A stretch of DNA of 6,182 nt, from NCBI GenBank assembly GCA_018400545.1, contig JAGYLT010000143.1:1-6182 (forward strand), in the 5' to 3' direction. This document shows, piece by piece, positions 1 through 6,182 of this stretch. The position numbers and the translations under genes were made by a program. The notes beneath the pieces are model-generated. The model was not told the DNA's origin, searched no databases, and was given only the letters and a program-made list of their open reading frames with translations. How positions within the stretch are numbered: position 1 is the stretch's first letter; every line of letters begins with the position of its first letter. The DNA is from Bacteroidales bacterium. Its GTDB lineage: Bacteria > Bacteroidota > Bacteroidia > Bacteroidales > 4484-276.

Positions 1-267
1 TTTCCTGAGGCCAAGCTCTTTAATAATGGCCCGGTATCTTTCGATGTCATTTTTCTTGAGGTAATCAAGTTGCCTTCTGCGCTTACCCACCAGCCGCACA
101 AGTGAACGGCGGGTAAAAAGGTCTTTTTTATTGTTTTTCAGGTGGCCGGTGAGGTGCTTGATGCGCTGTGTAAACAACGCGATCTGTCCTTCCGGTGAGC
201 CGGTATCGGTTTCAGAATTACCGTGTTTCTTAAAAATTTCTTTCTTGGAATCTAATGTTAAGTGCAT
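1..267 (-). CDS. rpsO: 30S ribosomal protein S15, complete but for the stop codon
   Basis: This is the small-subunit protein S15, which binds 16S rRNA early and helps nucleate assembly of the platform. The reverse complement from ATG at 267 gives 89 codons, beginning [16 protein letters not shown] and ending KELGLRK at the window edge. S15 proteins are usually 88-89 residues, so only the stop codon should be missing. The family signature is plain: [10 protein letters not shown] at residues 21-30, [11 protein letters not shown] at 39-49, and the basic block [18 protein letters not shown] at 53-70. The start is fixed by the family N-terminus. No strong Shine-Dalgarno motif precedes it, as is usual in Bacteroidota. 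A strong promoter lies about 40 bases upstream, so the gene can be expressed separately from fbp, which sits behind it on the same strand. In many bacteria pnp follows rpsO, but that is not visible here. Identity is essentially certain. Confidence 0.97.
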   Translation of the reverse strand, partial: MHLTLDSKKEIFKKHGNSETDTGSPEGQIALFTQRIKHLTGHLKNNKKDLFTRRSLVRLVGKRRRQLDYLKKNDIERYRAIIKELGLRK

Positions 268-305
268 GCCTGTCTGATGTTTAAATACTTTTCTAAAATG
301 GTGCG

Positions 306-336
306 CAAAGATATATCAAGTTTTTAATCTGGCAAA
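306..336 (-). promoter_or_regulatory. Bacteroidota-type promoter of rpsO
   Basis: On the minus strand TTTG (333-336) is followed after exactly 19 bases by TATCTTTG (306-313). This matches the Bacteroidetes primary sigma consensus TTTG-N19-21-TAnnTTTG at every defined position. Transcription would start near 299, leaving a leader of about 30 bases before the rpsO ATG at 267. The site lies in the 93-base gap between fbp and rpsO, so rpsO need not depend on read-through from fbp. Confidence 0.8.
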
Positions 337-360
337 ATATTTTTCCAAATGATTCTTACT

Positions 361-2367
361 TTATCTTTTCTCCTTCACCAAACCCTTACGGAATGCCGCA
401 AGCAGCATCTCCAAATCTTTGATTTGCTGCCTGAGCTGTTTGCCGCTGTCGGTGTCTTCCACGGTTTTGCGCTGCGGATTCTGGGCCAGGTAGGTAATGT
501 TGGATAAAATGTCGCTCTCTTCCTCGATGGCCGTGTTGGTGGATTCGAATGCTTCATGGGCCACCAAAACCAGTCCGTAGGAATTATAAATCAAAGTATA
601 GCCTGATATTCCGGTCTCTTTCTGGTAGGCTTTCGACATGCCGCCGTCGATCACCAATAATTTGCCGTTTGCTTTAATGGGGCTCTCGCCTTTCTTTACC
701 TTAACCGGCACATGCCCGTTGATGAGGTGAGCGTGGGAGGGATCAAGCCCAAACTCCCTTAAAATATTATCGAGGATATCCTCTCGGTTATTCAGTTTAA
801 AATAGGCGTTTTTCTCTTCCTTATGGGTTTCTTTCTCTTCAATAAAATACCGCTCGAAGGTGGCCATCTTGGTTTTGCCAAACAACGGCGACCTGGGCCC
901 GCACCATAAATACCACATCAAATCGCGGGAACGGGTGTCCATTTCTTTGTCGTTTCTTGTGAAATAAGCTTTCCTGGATGCCACATCAAATTTATCCACC
1001 AGCGCAGCACCCGACAACTTTTCTTCACCCAGGTTCATGTCCATAAAAGTACCATCGTTGTTCAGGGGCACGCACCCGTGCAACAACAGGTTTTCGTTAT
1101 ATTTCAGATACATGCTTCCTTTGGCGTAGAGAAACTTCACATGCCTTTTAAGCCTGTCGCTTTGCATGAACGAAATCTTCAGTTTTTCCATCACCTCATG
1201 CTCTTCCTGCGTAAGTTTGTATGGGTTTTTCGGATCGATGGTCGGGAAGTGGGTATCTTTCAGCTTGTATTCCTTTCCGTCGAGGCTGATGGTGCCATTT
1301 TTAAAATCGATGAGATGAAGCAGGTTGCGATCATCCATTTCGAAATGCGGGTTTCGATTGATGATTTCGGCCTCCAGTTTAAACTGGATAATGGAAATGG
1401 CCTTCTGCATCTTACTCACCATGAGCACCTGCTTATTGGTCAGGCCGGCATCGTCGGCGTTTTTAGGACGGAACAGTTCGGCAGGATCGTCTTTATATAC
1501 TTCCATGGCAAATGTAGCCAACGGCATCAGACTGATGCCGTATCCGTCCTCAATGGTATCCAGGTTATTGTAGCGCGACGAAATCCGCACGAGATTGGCG
1601 ATCAGCGCTCTGATCCCGGCGGCACTACCCATCCAGATGATGTCGTGATTTCCCCACTGCACATCCACAGCGTGGTATTCCAGCAGTTTGTCCATCACCT
1701 TTTCAGGACTGGGACCGCGGTCGAAAATATCGCCTACCACATGCAGCCTGTCGATGGCCAGTCGCTGAATGAGTTTGCAAATGGCGATGATAAACTCACG
1801 GGCGCGCTCGATGCGGATAATTGTTTCGATAATCCCCTCGAAGTAGCGGGCTTTATTGTGAGAGGTGGGACTTTCGTGCAACAGCTCCTCAATGATGTAT
1901 GCAAAATCTTTTGGCAGGGCCTTGCGCACTTTCGACCTTGTGTATTTCGACGCTGTGGAGCGGGTTACGGCAATAAGACGCTGCAATGTTACCGCATACC
2001 ATTCCTCGATATTGTTTTCGCGCTTCTCGATCAATGTCAGCTTTTCTTCCGGATAGTAGATCAGGGTGGCCAGTTCATCCTTCACAAATTTACGGAGCGT
2101 ATTTTTAAAAACATCTTCAATTTTAGACCGGATCACTCCGGAGCCATTCCGCAAAACATGGCTGAAAATCTCATATTCGCCGTGAATATCCGAAAGGAAA
2201 TGCTCGGTGCCCTTGGGAAGCTTCAGGATAGCTTCCAGGTTTATGATTTCGGTACTGGCCGATTGTACCGTGGGAAATTGCTTCGCCAGCAGATTCAGAT
2301 ACTTCAGTTCACCGCTAATTTCCTCATTGGAGAATTTCAGATCGAGTGGTTGGGATTGGGTTGTCAT
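361..2367 (-). CDS. fbp: Fructose-1,6-bisphosphatase, class III
   Basis: This cytosolic enzyme hydrolyses fructose 1,6-bisphosphate to fructose 6-phosphate and phosphate, the committed step of gluconeogenesis. At 668 residues it matches the class III (Bacillus subtilis Fbp-like) family, which is about 640-670 residues and unrelated to the short class I and II enzymes. It belongs to the calcineurin-like metallophosphatases. The metal-binding motifs appear in order: SDIHGE at 59-64, GDIFDRGP at 212-219, GNHD at 239-242, LLLHGCVP at 427-434 and NGHVPVK at 550-556. DGGMSKAYQ (574-582) is also typical. All these residues are intact, so the enzyme should be active. The ATG at 2367 gives a family-length N-terminus; the stop is TAA at 361-363. 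The gene is divergent from the histidine kinase and shares 180 bases of control region with it. No GC-rich terminator is seen in the 93 bases before rpsO. A long antisense open frame over the gene is a coding shadow. Confidence 0.96.
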   Translation of the reverse strand: MTTQSQPLDLKFSNEEISGELKYLNLLAKQFPTVQSASTEIINLEAILKLPKGTEHFLSDIHGEYEIFSHVLRNGSGVIRSKIEDVFKNTLRKFVKDELATLIYYPEEKLTLIEKRENNIEEWYAVTLQRLIAVTRSTASKYTRSKVRKALPKDFAYIIEELLHESPTSHNKARYFEGIIETIIRIERAREFIIAICKLIQRLAIDRLHVVGDIFDRGPSPEKVMDKLLEYHAVDVQWGNHDIIWMGSAAGIRALIANLVRISSRYNNLDTIEDGYGISLMPLATFAMEVYKDDPAELFRPKNADDAGLTNKQVLMVSKMQKAISIIQFKLEAEIINRNPHFEMDDRNLLHLIDFKNGTISLDGKEYKLKDTHFPTIDPKNPYKLTQEEHEVMEKLKISFMQSDRLKRHVKFLYAKGSMYLKYNENLLLHGCVPLNNDGTFMDMNLGEEKLSGAALVDKFDVASRKAYFTRNDKEMDTRSRDLMWYLWCGPRSPLFGKTKMATFERYFIEEKETHKEEKNAYFKLNNREDILDNILREFGLDPSHAHLINGHVPVKVKKGESPIKANGKLLVIDGGMSKAYQKETGISGYTLIYNSYGLVLVAHEAFESTNTAIEEESDILSNITYLAQNPQRKTVEDTDSGKQLRQQIKDLEMLLAAFRKGLVKEKR

Positions 2368-2389
2368 TGATGTTTTATTTTTCTAATTT

Positions 2390-2403
2390 TCAAAGCGTTT
2401 GCA
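2390..2403 (-). promoter_or_regulatory. Possible LacI-family-like operator at the fbp promoter
   Basis: The minus strand reads TGCAAACGCTTTGA. It contains the palindrome CAAA-CGC-TTTG (2391-2401) and agrees by eye with 12 of 14 positions of the catabolite-response consensus TGWAARCGYTWNCW known from Firmicutes. It overlaps the -7 box and the expected start of transcription of fbp, where a bound protein would block initiation. Bacteroidota lack a canonical CcpA system as far as I know, so a different LacI-type regulator would be needed. The motif is short and AT-rich, so chance occurrence is a real possibility. Confidence 0.25.
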
Positions 2404-2409
2404 AAAGTA
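2402..2409 (-). promoter_or_regulatory. -7 promoter element of fbp
   Basis: The minus strand reads TACTTTTG, an exact match to the Bacteroidetes -7 consensus TAnnTTTG. It lies 34 bases before the fbp ATG, so transcription would begin near 2395 with a leader of roughly 28 bases. No TTTG or TTG is found at the expected -33 position (about 2428-2433), so the promoter is incomplete by consensus and may be weak or dependent on an activator. Confidence 0.5.
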
Positions 2410-2504
2410 GAAATTCAATATAGGCGCAGCTTTGCCGCATTCTTAAGAAATGTTAAGCCATAATGCAAGGAATTGAATTACCTGATCATACGGAAATTAT
2501 TATG

Positions 2505-2511
2505 TACTTTG
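2505..2511 (+). promoter_or_regulatory. Weak candidate promoter element of the histidine kinase gene
   Basis: The sequence TACTTTG, followed by CGG, lies 36 bases before the kinase ATG. It resembles the Bacteroidetes -7 box TAnnTTTG but is one base short between TA and TTTG. No well-spaced TTTG lies upstream; the nearest TTG (2473-2475) is 29 bases away. It is placed where a promoter is expected in the divergent region, but the match is only partial. Confidence 0.3.
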
Positions 2512-2547
2512 CGGCTTAAATAAAAATAATCGACTGCCAGGACTTGT

Positions 2548-3372
2548 ATGAACAAACCAAACAAAATGACGGATACGGACAAGGGGGCCAGGTTATCTGC
2601 AAGGCATAACAATGCGATGATCAATCAAACTTCAGATAGTATTGCGCAGGCAGCCATTGATTATGATACACTGAAAACGAGCTTCATCTCCAATATCTCT
2701 CATGAAATCAGGACACCTTTAAATGCCATTCTGGGGTTTTCGGAACTCTCGCTGCAAAACGGCGCCGATCTGAATGAGTTGCTCGACTATATGAAGATCA
2801 TCCACAACAGCAGCCAGGAACTACTTCAGAAAATAAAGGATATCATTTATGTTTCAACACTGGATGCAGGAATGGAAACCTATAAACCGGAAACAATTTC
2901 GATGTATGGCCTGATGAAGGACCTGCACGATTATTCCCATATCCTTTATCGGAAACAGCAAAGCAGTGCAACGGAAATCAGGGTGCATCTTGAAAATACC
3001 AATCATTTCTTTTTCAGGAGCGATGCGGAAAAACTGGTTGAAATATTGAAACGGCTTATGGACAATGGGATAAAGTTCACTTCGGAGGGAATCGTTGAAT
3101 TGTACTTTGAAAATTCAAAACCGGAAATAATTTGCTTTGTGGTGAAAGATACCGGCATTGGTATTCCGAAAGACAAGCTGGATGTGATTTTTGAACCCTT
3201 TGCCACAGCCCAGGATTTGTATAGCCGTAATTACAATGGCAGTGGCCTCGGGCTGACTATTGCCCACCATCTCGTTACACTCCTGGAAGGGCAAATTGAA
3301 ATTAATTCAACCATGGACATGGGTACAGAAGTGCGTGTTAGCATTCCCTACAATCCAATACATAAATCCTGA
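2548..3372 (+). CDS. Soluble sensorless histidine kinase (HisKA plus HATPase_c)
   Basis: The protein should autophosphorylate on a histidine and pass the phosphate to a response regulator. A HisKA dimerisation domain covers about residues 38-105, with the H-box SNISHEIRTPLNAILGF and phospho-acceptor His52. A HATPase_c domain covers about 155-268, with N-box LKRLMDNGIKFT (Asn173), G1 box DTGIGIP (201-207), F-box FEPF (215-218) and G2 box GSGLGL (231-236). All catalytic motifs are intact. At 274 residues it has no membrane segment, PAS, GAF or receiver domain; the first 37 residues are polar and unassigned. Divergent fbp leaves only 180 bases upstream, so no sensor exon has been missed. AGGA at 2539-2542 is a possible ribosome site for the chosen ATG; a second ATG at 2566 is an alternative. 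No response regulator is adjacent, making it an orphan here. Its signal and partner cannot be read from the sequence; sensing may be through a partner protein. Confidence 0.9.
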   Translation: MNKPNKMTDTDKGARLSARHNNAMINQTSDSIAQAAIDYDTLKTSFISNISHEIRTPLNAILGFSELSLQNGADLNELLDYMKIIHNSSQELLQKIKDIIYVSTLDAGMETYKPETISMYGLMKDLHDYSHILYRKQQSSATEIRVHLENTNHFFFRSDAEKLVEILKRLMDNGIKFTSEGIVELYFENSKPEIICFVVKDTGIGIPKDKLDVIFEPFATAQDLYSRNYNGSGLGLTIAHHLVTLLEGQIEINSTMDMGTEVRVSIPYNPIHKS

Positions 3373-3407
3373 AAGCCCGCCGTGCACTTCATGAATTAAA
3401 TTAAAAC

Positions 3408-3435
3408 AAGCCTGTAAAACAAAATGATCAGGCTT
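3408..3435. repeat. Inverted repeat between kinase and prohibitin genes
   Basis: AAGCCTG (3408-3414) and CAGGCTT (3429-3435) form a perfect 7-base-pair stem around an AT-rich 14-base loop. It sits 36 bases after the kinase stop codon. A smaller hairpin, GTTAT-cata-ATAAC (3439-3452), follows directly. It could end transcription of the kinase gene, but no run of T follows, so it is not a classical intrinsic terminator. The rest of the 102-base gap is AT-rich, with no recognisable promoter box for the next gene. Confidence 0.35.
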
Positions 3436-3474
3436 ATGGTTATCATAATAACTCGATTATAAAAACAAAATACA

Positions 3475-4308
3475 ATGGCACAAGAAGAATTAAATTTTAA
3501 GAAAATCATCCCGGTAGGGGTTGTAATTGTTGCGGTTATCATCCTGATCGCATTCTGGAGCAGAATGACCATCACAATAGATGCCGGTCACGGCGGCGTA
3601 TTGTTCAGAACCTTTGGCGGCGGCCTCGAACTGGAAAAAACCTATGGTGAAGGATTTCACTTCATCGCGCCCTGGAATAAAATGTATGTGTATGAGGTGC
3701 GTCAGCAGGAAGTATCCGAAGATATGAACGTGCTTTCATCCAACGGCCTTGAAATCAGTGTGGATGTTTCAGTCTGGTACCAGCCGGCATACAAGGAACT
3801 GGGCTTGTTGCACAGCAACATCGGATCAAATTACCTGCAGCGTGTGGTTGTTCCAAGTTTGCGATCATCAACACGAAGTGTAATCGGGCGATACAGCCCA
3901 GAGGAAATCTACTCCACCAATCGCGATTCCATCCAGGATGAGATTTATAACGAAACACAGGAAATCCTTAGCGATAAATATGTGCAGGTGAACCGCATCC
4001 TGATCCGTTCGATTGTATTGCCTCCAACCATTAAAACTGCCATCGAGCGCAAACTAAAACAGGAACAGGAGTCGCTTGAGTATGAATTTAAACTCGAAAA
4101 AGCCACAAAAGAAGCCGAACGCCAGCGTATCGATGCCGAAGGTAAAGCCACGGCAAACCGTATCCTGAGCGCAAGTTTAACAGACAAAATCCTTCGGGAA
4201 AAAGGCATTGAAGCTACACTTAACCTGGCCAATTCGCCGAATACCAAAATCATAGTCATCGGAAATTCGGAAAACGGCCTGCCCATAATCCTGGGTGATT
4301 CCAAATAA
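3475..4308 (+). CDS. Prohibitin-family (SPFH domain) membrane protein
   Basis: This is a bacterial prohibitin-like protein. Such proteins form large membrane-bound ring or scaffold assemblies and are often linked to membrane quality control and FtsH-type proteases; the role in this organism is unknown. The N-terminus has a short charged stretch, then one hydrophobic segment (about residues 11-28, IIPVGVVIVAVIILIAFW) acting as a membrane anchor. The SPFH/PHB domain follows from about 30 to 190, starting with the typical TIDAGHGGVLFRTFGG and GEGFHFIAPWNK. It includes VVVPSLRSSTRSVIGRYSPE (125-144). Residues about 185-230 are rich in Glu, Lys and Arg with heptad character (ERKLKQEQESLEYEFKLEKA) and should form the coiled coil used for oligomerisation. 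At 277 residues it has the usual prohibitin length. The start is preceded by A-rich sequence without Shine-Dalgarno. The next gene begins 24 bases after its stop, so co-transcription is possible though no functional link is obvious. No NfeD-type or protease partner is adjacent. Confidence 0.92.
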   Translation: MAQEELNFKKIIPVGVVIVAVIILIAFWSRMTITIDAGHGGVLFRTFGGGLELEKTYGEGFHFIAPWNKMYVYEVRQQEVSEDMNVLSSNGLEISVDVSVWYQPAYKELGLLHSNIGSNYLQRVVVPSLRSSTRSVIGRYSPEEIYSTNRDSIQDEIYNETQEILSDKYVQVNRILIRSIVLPPTIKTAIERKLKQEQESLEYEFKLEKATKEAERQRIDAEGKATANRILSASLTDKILREKGIEATLNLANSPNTKIIVIGNSENGLPIILGDSK

Positions 4309-4332
4309 ATCAAAAGTCAAGCAAAGAATCAA

Positions 4333-5049
4333 ATGAAGCGGCTTTCAATCGTTATCCCGGTTTACAACGAGCAAAAAACCATCACCACCATCCTCGATCG
4401 CATTCTGGATGTAAAACTCATTGATGGTATCGTCAAAGAGTTGGTTATGGTTGATGACGGCTCCCGCGACCAGTCGGTGGAGGTGATCCGGGATTACATC
4501 CTGAAACACGAAGGTGAAGAGATTAAACTTTTTGAGCAACCGGTGAATATGGGCAAGGGAGCCGCCCTGCACCGAGGCATTGCAGAAGCTACAGGCGAAT
4601 ACCTGATCATTCAGGACGCCGACCTGGAGTACGATCCGCGGGAGTATAACGATCTGTTGAAACCCATTGTTGAAGGCAATGCCGATGTGGTTTACGGTTC
4701 GCGGTTTATGGGCGGCAACCCGCACCGCGTGCTCTTTTTCTGGCACAGCATCGGCAATAAGCTGCTCACCCGGTTTTCGAATGCCTTTACCAACCTGAAC
4801 CTGACGGATATGGAAACATGCTATAAGCTTTTCCGTTCCGATATCATCAAAAGCCTGGACCTTAAGGAAAAGCGGTTTGGTTTTGAACCGGAGGTTACGG
4901 CAAAAATTTCCCGCATGCGCGATTTACGCATTTACGAGATCGGCATTTCCTACTACGGAAGGACCTATAACGAGGGCAAAAAAATTAATTGGAAAGATGG
5001 TGTCAGGGCCTTTTACTGCATTTTTAAATACAACGTTTTCAGCAAATGA
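4333..5049 (+). CDS. Family 2 glycosyltransferase, DPM1/DPG-synthase-like
   Basis: The protein is a GT-A fold family 2 glycosyltransferase of the dolichyl-phosphate mannose/glucose synthase-like group, predicted to move a sugar from a nucleotide donor to a polyprenyl phosphate on the cytoplasmic face of the membrane. Visible motifs: SIVIPVYNE (5-13), the nucleotide-binding VDDGS (40-44), [11 protein letters not shown] (72-82), the metal-binding DAD (95-97) in QDADLEYDP, and YGSRF (121-125). The group-typical [11 protein letters not shown] (158-168) and [11 protein letters not shown] (184-194) follow. At 238 residues it is a catalytic domain only, with no C-terminal membrane helices, as in short DPM1-type enzymes. 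It starts 24 bases after the prohibitin gene with no Shine-Dalgarno motif. Its TGA overlaps the next ATG as ATGA, which implies translational coupling to the oxidoreductase. The donor sugar cannot be told from sequence. A protein or lipid acceptor other than polyprenyl phosphate is possible but less likely. Confidence 0.9.
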   Translation: MKRLSIVIPVYNEQKTITTILDRILDVKLIDGIVKELVMVDDGSRDQSVEVIRDYILKHEGEEIKLFEQPVNMGKGAALHRGIAEATGEYLIIQDADLEYDPREYNDLLKPIVEGNADVVYGSRFMGGNPHRVLFFWHSIGNKLLTRFSNAFTNLNLTDMETCYKLFRSDIIKSLDLKEKRFGFEPEVTAKISRMRDLRIYEIGISYYGRTYNEGKKINWKDGVRAFYCIFKYNVFSK

Positions 5050-6017
5050 ACAAGTTGAATATCGGCGTAATGGGCTGCGCCACCATCGCCAAAAAAATGA
5101 TGATCCCGGCAATCCGGCAAACCGAAGGTTGGAACCTGGTGGCCGTTGCCAGCCGCACTGCTGAAAAAGCGCAGGAATTTGCAAAGGCATTTGATTGCGA
5201 GGCCGTCGAAGGTTATAAAAACCTGTTGAACAGAAAAGACATTGATGCGATTTACATGCCTTTACCTACAGGGCTGCATCATGAATGGATTATGAAAACG
5301 CTGGAAGCAGGCAAGCACGTTTTGGCCGAAAAATCCATCGCCGCTGATTACAAATCGGCGAAAGCCATGGTTGAGCTGGCCGGGAGAAACAATCTGGTAC
5401 TGATGGAAGATTTTATGTTTCAATACCATAGTCAGCATCAGTTTGTTTTTGATTTGATTAAAAAAGAAGAAATTGGTGACATCCGGGTGGTGCGTGCAAA
5501 CTTTGGATTTCCGCCGCTGCCCAAAGATAATTTCAGGTATGATGATAACATTGGCGGCGGTGCATTGCTCGATGCTGCCGGATACACCGTCAGAGCTGTT
5601 CAATTCATCCTGGGTGATGATTATGAAGTGAAGGCGGCGAATCTGCACCCGGATCCCGAAACCGGCACCAATATTTATGGCGGGGCTTTTATGGAAAACG
5701 GGTCTGGTGTCAGCGGGCAAATTGCTTTTGGTTTCGATCACTTTTACCAAAGCAATTACGAAATCTGGGGCAGCCAGGGCAAGATAACCGTGCACTGGGC
5801 TTTCACGCCCAAACCGGGATTCAGCCCGTCGGTAACCCTGGAAAAGCAAGGCGAAAAACACTCCTGGCAATTGAAACCTGACAACCATTTTATCGGCTCC
5901 ATAAGCGAATTTCACAGATCCATTATCAAAAACGATCAGGAAAATCACTATCGTCAGGTTTTGGCCCAAAGCAAAGCAATAAATGATATCCGCAGCCTTT
6001 CTGCCAAAAATCCCTAA
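5046..6017 (+). CDS. Gfo/Idh/MocA oxidoreductase, likely nucleotide-sugar ketoreductase
   Basis: This is an NAD(P)-dependent oxidoreductase of 323 residues, close to the family's usual length. The N-terminal Rossmann domain (about 1-120) starts with [19 protein letters not shown], followed by VAVASR at 32-37. The family core [10 protein letters not shown] (88-97) supplies the conserved lysine Lys96; the residue after it is Ser97 where most members have proline. The C-terminal domain carries [11 protein letters not shown] (170-180), with Tyr180 as likely acid. Several stretches, such as [11 protein letters not shown] (71-81), [13 protein letters not shown] (119-131) and [13 protein letters not shown] (153-165), recall C-3 ketoreductases of deoxysugar pathways (KijD10 type). 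The Lys/Tyr spacing also fits, judged from memory without alignment. I infer reduction of a 3-keto nucleotide sugar, perhaps with NADPH; a dehydrogenase acting on another sugar is the alternative. Its ATG overlaps the preceding glycosyltransferase stop, and the next glycosyltransferase starts 9 bases after its TAA, so all three probably share one transcript. Confidence 0.88.
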   Translation: MNKLNIGVMGCATIAKKMMIPAIRQTEGWNLVAVASRTAEKAQEFAKAFDCEAVEGYKNLLNRKDIDAIYMPLPTGLHHEWIMKTLEAGKHVLAEKSIAADYKSAKAMVELAGRNNLVLMEDFMFQYHSQHQFVFDLIKKEEIGDIRVVRANFGFPPLPKDNFRYDDNIGGGALLDAAGYTVRAVQFILGDDYEVKAANLHPDPETGTNIYGGAFMENGSGVSGQIAFGFDHFYQSNYEIWGSQGKITVHWAFTPKPGFSPSVTLEKQGEKHSWQLKPDNHFIGSISEFHRSIIKNDQENHYRQVLAQSKAINDIRSLSAKNP

Positions 6018-6022
6018 TTTTG
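6015..6022 (+). promoter_or_regulatory. Possible -7 element overlapping the oxidoreductase stop codon
   Basis: TAATTTTG matches the TAnnTTTG consensus and includes the TAA stop of the oxidoreductase gene. Initiation about 7 bases downstream would fall on the ATG of the next gene and give a leaderless message. No TTTG is present at the expected -33 position near 5992-5996, and AT-rich intergenic sequence yields such matches by chance, so this is a weak call. Confidence 0.15.
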
Positions 6023-6026
6023 GGGC

Positions 6027-6182
6027 ATGAACGATATACCGCATATTTCGGTAATCAGTCCGGTTTACGGTGCAGCATCTCTATTGGAGGAGCTGGTGAA
6101 GAGAAGTATCAAATCCGTGAAACAAATCACCGATGATTACGAAATCATCCTGGTAGAGGATTCCGGACCGGATGATTCCTGG
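6027..6182 (+). CDS. Family 2 glycosyltransferase, N-terminal fragment cut by window edge
   Basis: The first 52 codons are present and open to the last base; the rest lies beyond the window. The translation starts MNDIPHISVISPVYGAAS and contains EIILVEDSGPDDSW at 39-52. These are the first beta strand and the nucleotide-binding acidic motif (VEDSGPDDSW in place of VDDGS) of a GT-A family 2 glycosyltransferase. The PVYGAA and EDSGPDDSW wording recalls GtrB/ArnC-like enzymes, which transfer sugars to undecaprenyl phosphate and usually carry two C-terminal membrane helices; that part cannot be checked here. The ATG lies 9 bases after the oxidoreductase stop, on the same strand, so it is probably in the same operon. 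The start is supported by the normal family N-terminus immediately after it. This is a second, clearly different glycosyltransferase from the one at 4333. Confidence 0.85.
   Translation, partial: MNDIPHISVISPVYGAASLLEELVKRSIKSVKQITDDYEIILVEDSGPDDSW

Noticed and set aside
1..267. Truncated or degenerate rpsO
   Set aside because: The 89 codons visible already match the full family length and conserved ends; only the stop codon falls outside the window.
1078..2370. A 430-codon open frame on the plus strand, antisense to fbp
   Set aside because: It lies almost entirely inside fbp, whose minus-strand product carries every class III bisphosphatase motif. The antisense translation has no recognisable domain and is best explained as a by-product of fbp codon usage.
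2368..2547. Possible small gene or missing sensor domain in the fbp/kinase gap
   Set aside because: The 180 bases are AT-rich, hold promoter-like elements for the flanking genes, and contain no convincing open frame that would extend the kinase N-terminus.
3408..3435. Classical rho-independent terminator after the kinase gene
   Set aside because: The stem is only 7 base pairs, the loop is 14 bases, and the sequence after it (ATGGTTATC) is not a T-run, so it is kept only as an inverted repeat.
3945..4313. A 122-codon minus-strand frame inside the prohibitin gene
   Set aside because: The regular Glu/Lys-rich coiled-coil codons on the plus strand leave the opposite strand free of stops; no family resemblance was seen in the antisense product.
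4345..4746. A 133-codon minus-strand frame inside the first glycosyltransferase
   Set aside because: It is wholly contained in a gene with clear GT2 motifs and has no independent coding or promoter evidence.
5262..6044. A 260-codon open frame on the minus strand over the oxidoreductase gene
   Set aside because: The plus-strand frame encodes a complete Gfo/Idh/MocA protein with ATGA coupling to its neighbour; the antisense product shows no domain and would run into the next gene's start.

Overview
The window reads as chromosomal DNA of a member of the Bacteroidota (Bacteroidetes); the order cannot be fixed from sequence alone. Three things support this. Two promoters match the phylum's TTTG / TAnnTTTG pattern, and the one before rpsO is a near-ideal match. 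Most start codons are preceded by A-rich sequence without a Shine-Dalgarno motif. The proteins (S15 sequence type, class III fructose-bisphosphatase, HisKA-type kinase) look typical of the group. There is no sign of phage, insertion sequence, CRISPR array, tRNA or rRNA.

Layout. Positions 1-2367 are on the minus strand: rpsO (ribosomal protein S15, complete except for its stop codon, which lies just outside the window) and, upstream of it, fbp (class III fructose-1,6-bisphosphatase), each with its own promoter signal. A divergent control region of 180 bases (2368-2547) separates fbp from the plus-strand genes. It holds a -7 element for fbp overlapped by a small palindrome that resembles a LacI-family operator.

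The plus strand then runs in one direction to the end of the window: a short soluble histidine kinase without a sensor domain, a 102-base gap with an inverted repeat, a membrane-anchored prohibitin/SPFH protein, a DPM1-like family 2 glycosyltransferase, a Gfo/Idh/MocA oxidoreductase overlapping it by ATGA, and the first 52 codons of a second family 2 glycosyltransferase cut by the window edge.

How the genes fit together. rpsO and fbp are housekeeping genes (translation and gluconeogenesis). The kinase and prohibitin genes have no visible partner and may be independent units. The last three genes are tightly packed and look like one operon for making and transferring a modified sugar. The oxidoreductase most resembles nucleotide-sugar C-3 ketoreductases of deoxysugar pathways. 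Both glycosyltransferases resemble enzymes that load sugars onto polyprenyl phosphate. A cell-surface glycan or glycolipid locus continuing to the right is the likeliest reading, but it is an inference from family resemblance. I see no clear evidence of a wholly new system; the most useful leads are the predicted sugar-modification operon, the operator-like site at fbp and the sensorless kinase.
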